DNA of 10,031 nucleotides from Psychrilyobacter sp. Lineage in GTDB: Bacteria > Fusobacteriota > Fusobacteriia > Fusobacteriales > Fusobacteriaceae. Below, piece after piece: positions 9,301-10,031 of the stretch; position 1 is the stretch's first letter; each line of letters opens with the position of its first letter. Made by a program: the position numbers and the translations under genes. The notes below the pieces were generated by a model that saw only the letters and a list, made by a program, of their open reading frames with translations, was not told the origin of the DNA and ran no database searches. The stretch spans positions 1 to 10,031 of the forward strand of contig JAUXGP010000040.1 in the NCBI GenBank assembly GCA_030621995.1, written 5' to 3'.

Positions 9301-10031
9301 TTTCTTTTTCTGAATATATAAACCAAATTAAGGGAATTGCTACTATAGATGTAGAGATAAACTCCAAAAATAATTATGGTGAATTTAAAATCAAAGATTT
9401 GTCAGCGGAGATGCCAAAATATGGAATTTTTATAGATAAAGTCAATACTCAGGTAGTTTTAGATAAAAAACTTGTGAAAATCGATTATTTTAAGGGCAAG
9501 ATAAATAATGGTGACATTAAAATGGAAGGTTATTTGCAAATTCCTAGTTTTGATGGGATAAAAACCGAAGAAAGTCAGCTGTCTAATTTAGATTACAGAC
9601 TTAATTTGATTTTAGATAATATGAATTATTCCTATCAAGATAAGATCAACCTGGTACTCAGCTCAGATGCAGTTTTTACTAAAAATAAGGTCACTGGTGA
9701 TTTTATAATTAACAGTGGTGAAATTTTGGGGATCCCGGATGTAGAGGATACAGAAGTTTCCAATATAGCTTCCCAGATTAAAGAGAAGGAAGTTATCAGA
9801 AAATCCAAAGAATTAGGTAGTGACTTTGAGATTAAAACTATTGAAGATGATGGCCCCAGTATTGACATAGATATAAATTTAAAAAGTGAAAATCCAATTA
9901 AATTAAAGATTTCAAAATTGACCTATACTTCTATTGTTGAAAAAATATATGGAGATTTGAATATCGATGGAAATTTAAAGTTAAAAAATAAAGAGATAAG
10001 TTATAATGGAATGGTCAGTATCGATGACGGG
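6300..10031 (+). CDS. tamB: TamB-like (DUF490/AsmA-like) envelope protein, 3' end outside window
   Basis: An open frame of 1244 codons without a stop reaches the right edge. The N-terminus is basic (KKLIMKYRK), then one hydrophobic segment at about 11-31 forms a signal anchor, placing the rest in the periplasm. An AsmA-type motif follows at 101-124: a NPYLYIAVD strand, then a charged turn and NIVDIF. The body is a long series of short alternating strands with turns such as GDLGDF and DFDG, the pattern expected of the beta-groove of TamB/YhdP-like bridges. The last 58 residues (1187-1244, including PIKLKISKL, YGDLNIDGNLKL and a G-x-V-S-I-D-D-G end) resemble the start of the C-terminal TamB (DUF490) domain. 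Relatives are often about 1300-1600 residues, so perhaps 200-300 are missing. TamB works with the Omp85 protein TamA or with BamA in outer-membrane assembly and phospholipid transport. Sequence identity to known TamB is low, as is normal for the family. The 165-base spacer upstream has no clear promoter. Confidence 0.8.
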   Translation, partial: MKKLIMKYRKGFIASSVLVLMLITVPLYITVKDNFDEIVDMSLKYFLADISHTTSDLSTFGLIVVDDAVLKDDKGITVLYAPKLILRYSIKNLLRGKITEISAENPYLYIAVDKNRDINIVDIFATGSPGKAGVGVPIDIITVTNARLLFQDNYYENSINKFVDNVDGYVSFDDTHGIDLRFYNTTGDEMVDYSFTNYEKEYSMTIKLKNGSIDQDLMQYAYVDEYTDYLGGKADLNLTIDSDGLWGDAYLSVASFHTSAYDGVAADIHGGVEFLGDRIKLKLDGKMAEKDVNFSLEYRPDGVEMNITTSDLNKENIKKVTLLDDTMKKKLDDLGDFNISYLRLKFNFDEEFNLTLDSYLRLDTLDIKGAEVRDLKGSIILSGDQVKLKDLRFFLDYDGTEGYTLLNGCYENNILDLNFNILNRKSPLKLKELNGNFKYDLNSEKIDYTLYSDILKIGGNVDLGKKTFGISSIGTKDVEIEYRGEYYSTKNNVKVIYDYANKNLILGQGEVEIVQKDSLRSLVLNFTNNGNRIYFNKINLFYNELDLSANGYLDIDNLSYNFDYIGKNLKVENFISAEGLETGVDFDGTLIGEKKKFSTVSNLDSKGGRYGISYKNIRGRLRIVNNGKFAVDFDGYLGELSHDDVEFKDFKVGLDYKDGIFKVLEVRNNLLTIAGDYNIINQTLDFDYKIRGIKENKIKLLEKYGIKMDLEDVDGSLKGDLGDFKINFYSTNAWVQYDNLPKIYLKGGIRFFDQKIFFDGFKVGENNISGYYGISSNKFRLKVNLLENNLAEYYGDVNLKYRLTGEVILWGTPDNISGVFKTSADNVYLRGRKLPNVKMISTYKGGDLGKLDKSGHMDINNVTIYSEKGDKLLGGRGWIDLSQNELSFKIKDVLDIEKLKEYSNTQDINGELNTEIVIDGAFNDLKYDLKIDSKIIHIEGNDLENLKIDLQGDLKKLVLKELSLSYHHNKLISQGKINFTDFDYRLNIKSNEIDLSFLNIFSFSEYINQIKGIATIDVEINSKNNYGEFKIKDLSAEMPKYGIFIDKVNTQVVLDKKLVKIDYFKGKINNGDIKMEGYLQIPSFDGIKTEESQLSNLDYRLNLILDNMNYSYQDKINLVLSSDAVFTKNKVTGDFIINSGEILGIPDVEDTEVSNIASQIKEKEVIRKSKELGSDFEIKTIEDDGPSIDIDINLKSENPIKLKISKLTYTSIVEKIYGDLNIDGNLKLKNKEISYNGMVSIDDG

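Overview
The window is AT-rich, almost fully coding, and every gene is on the + strand. It holds five housekeeping genes and one very large gene cut by the right edge. Codon use is rich in AGA, ATA and AAA. The last gene is a TamB/AsmA-like envelope protein, which implies a diderm cell. The cytosolic genes (KtrAB-type potassium uptake, an RsmG with a basic Pro-Arg-Arg tail) look more like low-GC Gram-positive relatives. An AT-rich diderm with Firmicutes-like housekeeping genes best fits the Fusobacteriota (for example the Ilyobacter, Propionigenium or Psychrilyobacter group). This is an inference from sequence feel, not from a search.

Layout. Positions 2-1213 encode peptidase T, whose true start probably lies just left of the window. 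A strong rho-independent terminator (1243-1272) closes that unit. A near-consensus sigma-70 promoter (TTGAAA, 17 bp, TATAAT; 1312-1340) then opens the next one. That unit runs ktrB (1413-2828), ktrA (2864-3523), mnmG (3538-5427) and rsmG (5430-6134), with gaps of 35, 14 and 2 bases and no visible internal terminator. A 165-base spacer follows. It carries a compact repeat built from CACAGATT-like units and their complements, able to fold as a two-tier hairpin. From a GTG at 6300 an uninterrupted frame of 1244 codons runs off the right end: an N-terminally anchored, beta-rich TamB-like protein.

How the genes fit together. KtrB and KtrA form a membrane potassium channel and its cytosolic nucleotide-binding gate. 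MnmG modifies the tRNA wobble uridine and RsmG methylates 16S rRNA, so the operon joins ion homeostasis to translation fidelity. The TamB-like protein would span the periplasm and serve outer-membrane biogenesis or lipid transport; it may be co-transcribed or have its own promoter in the spacer.

I see no phage, insertion sequence, CRISPR, tRNA, rRNA or defence system. The most interesting items are the repeat at 6177-6229, the G6-G7 tracts found only in and just before the tamB-like gene, and the ktr-mnmG-rsmG linkage. I did not find a clearly undescribed system.
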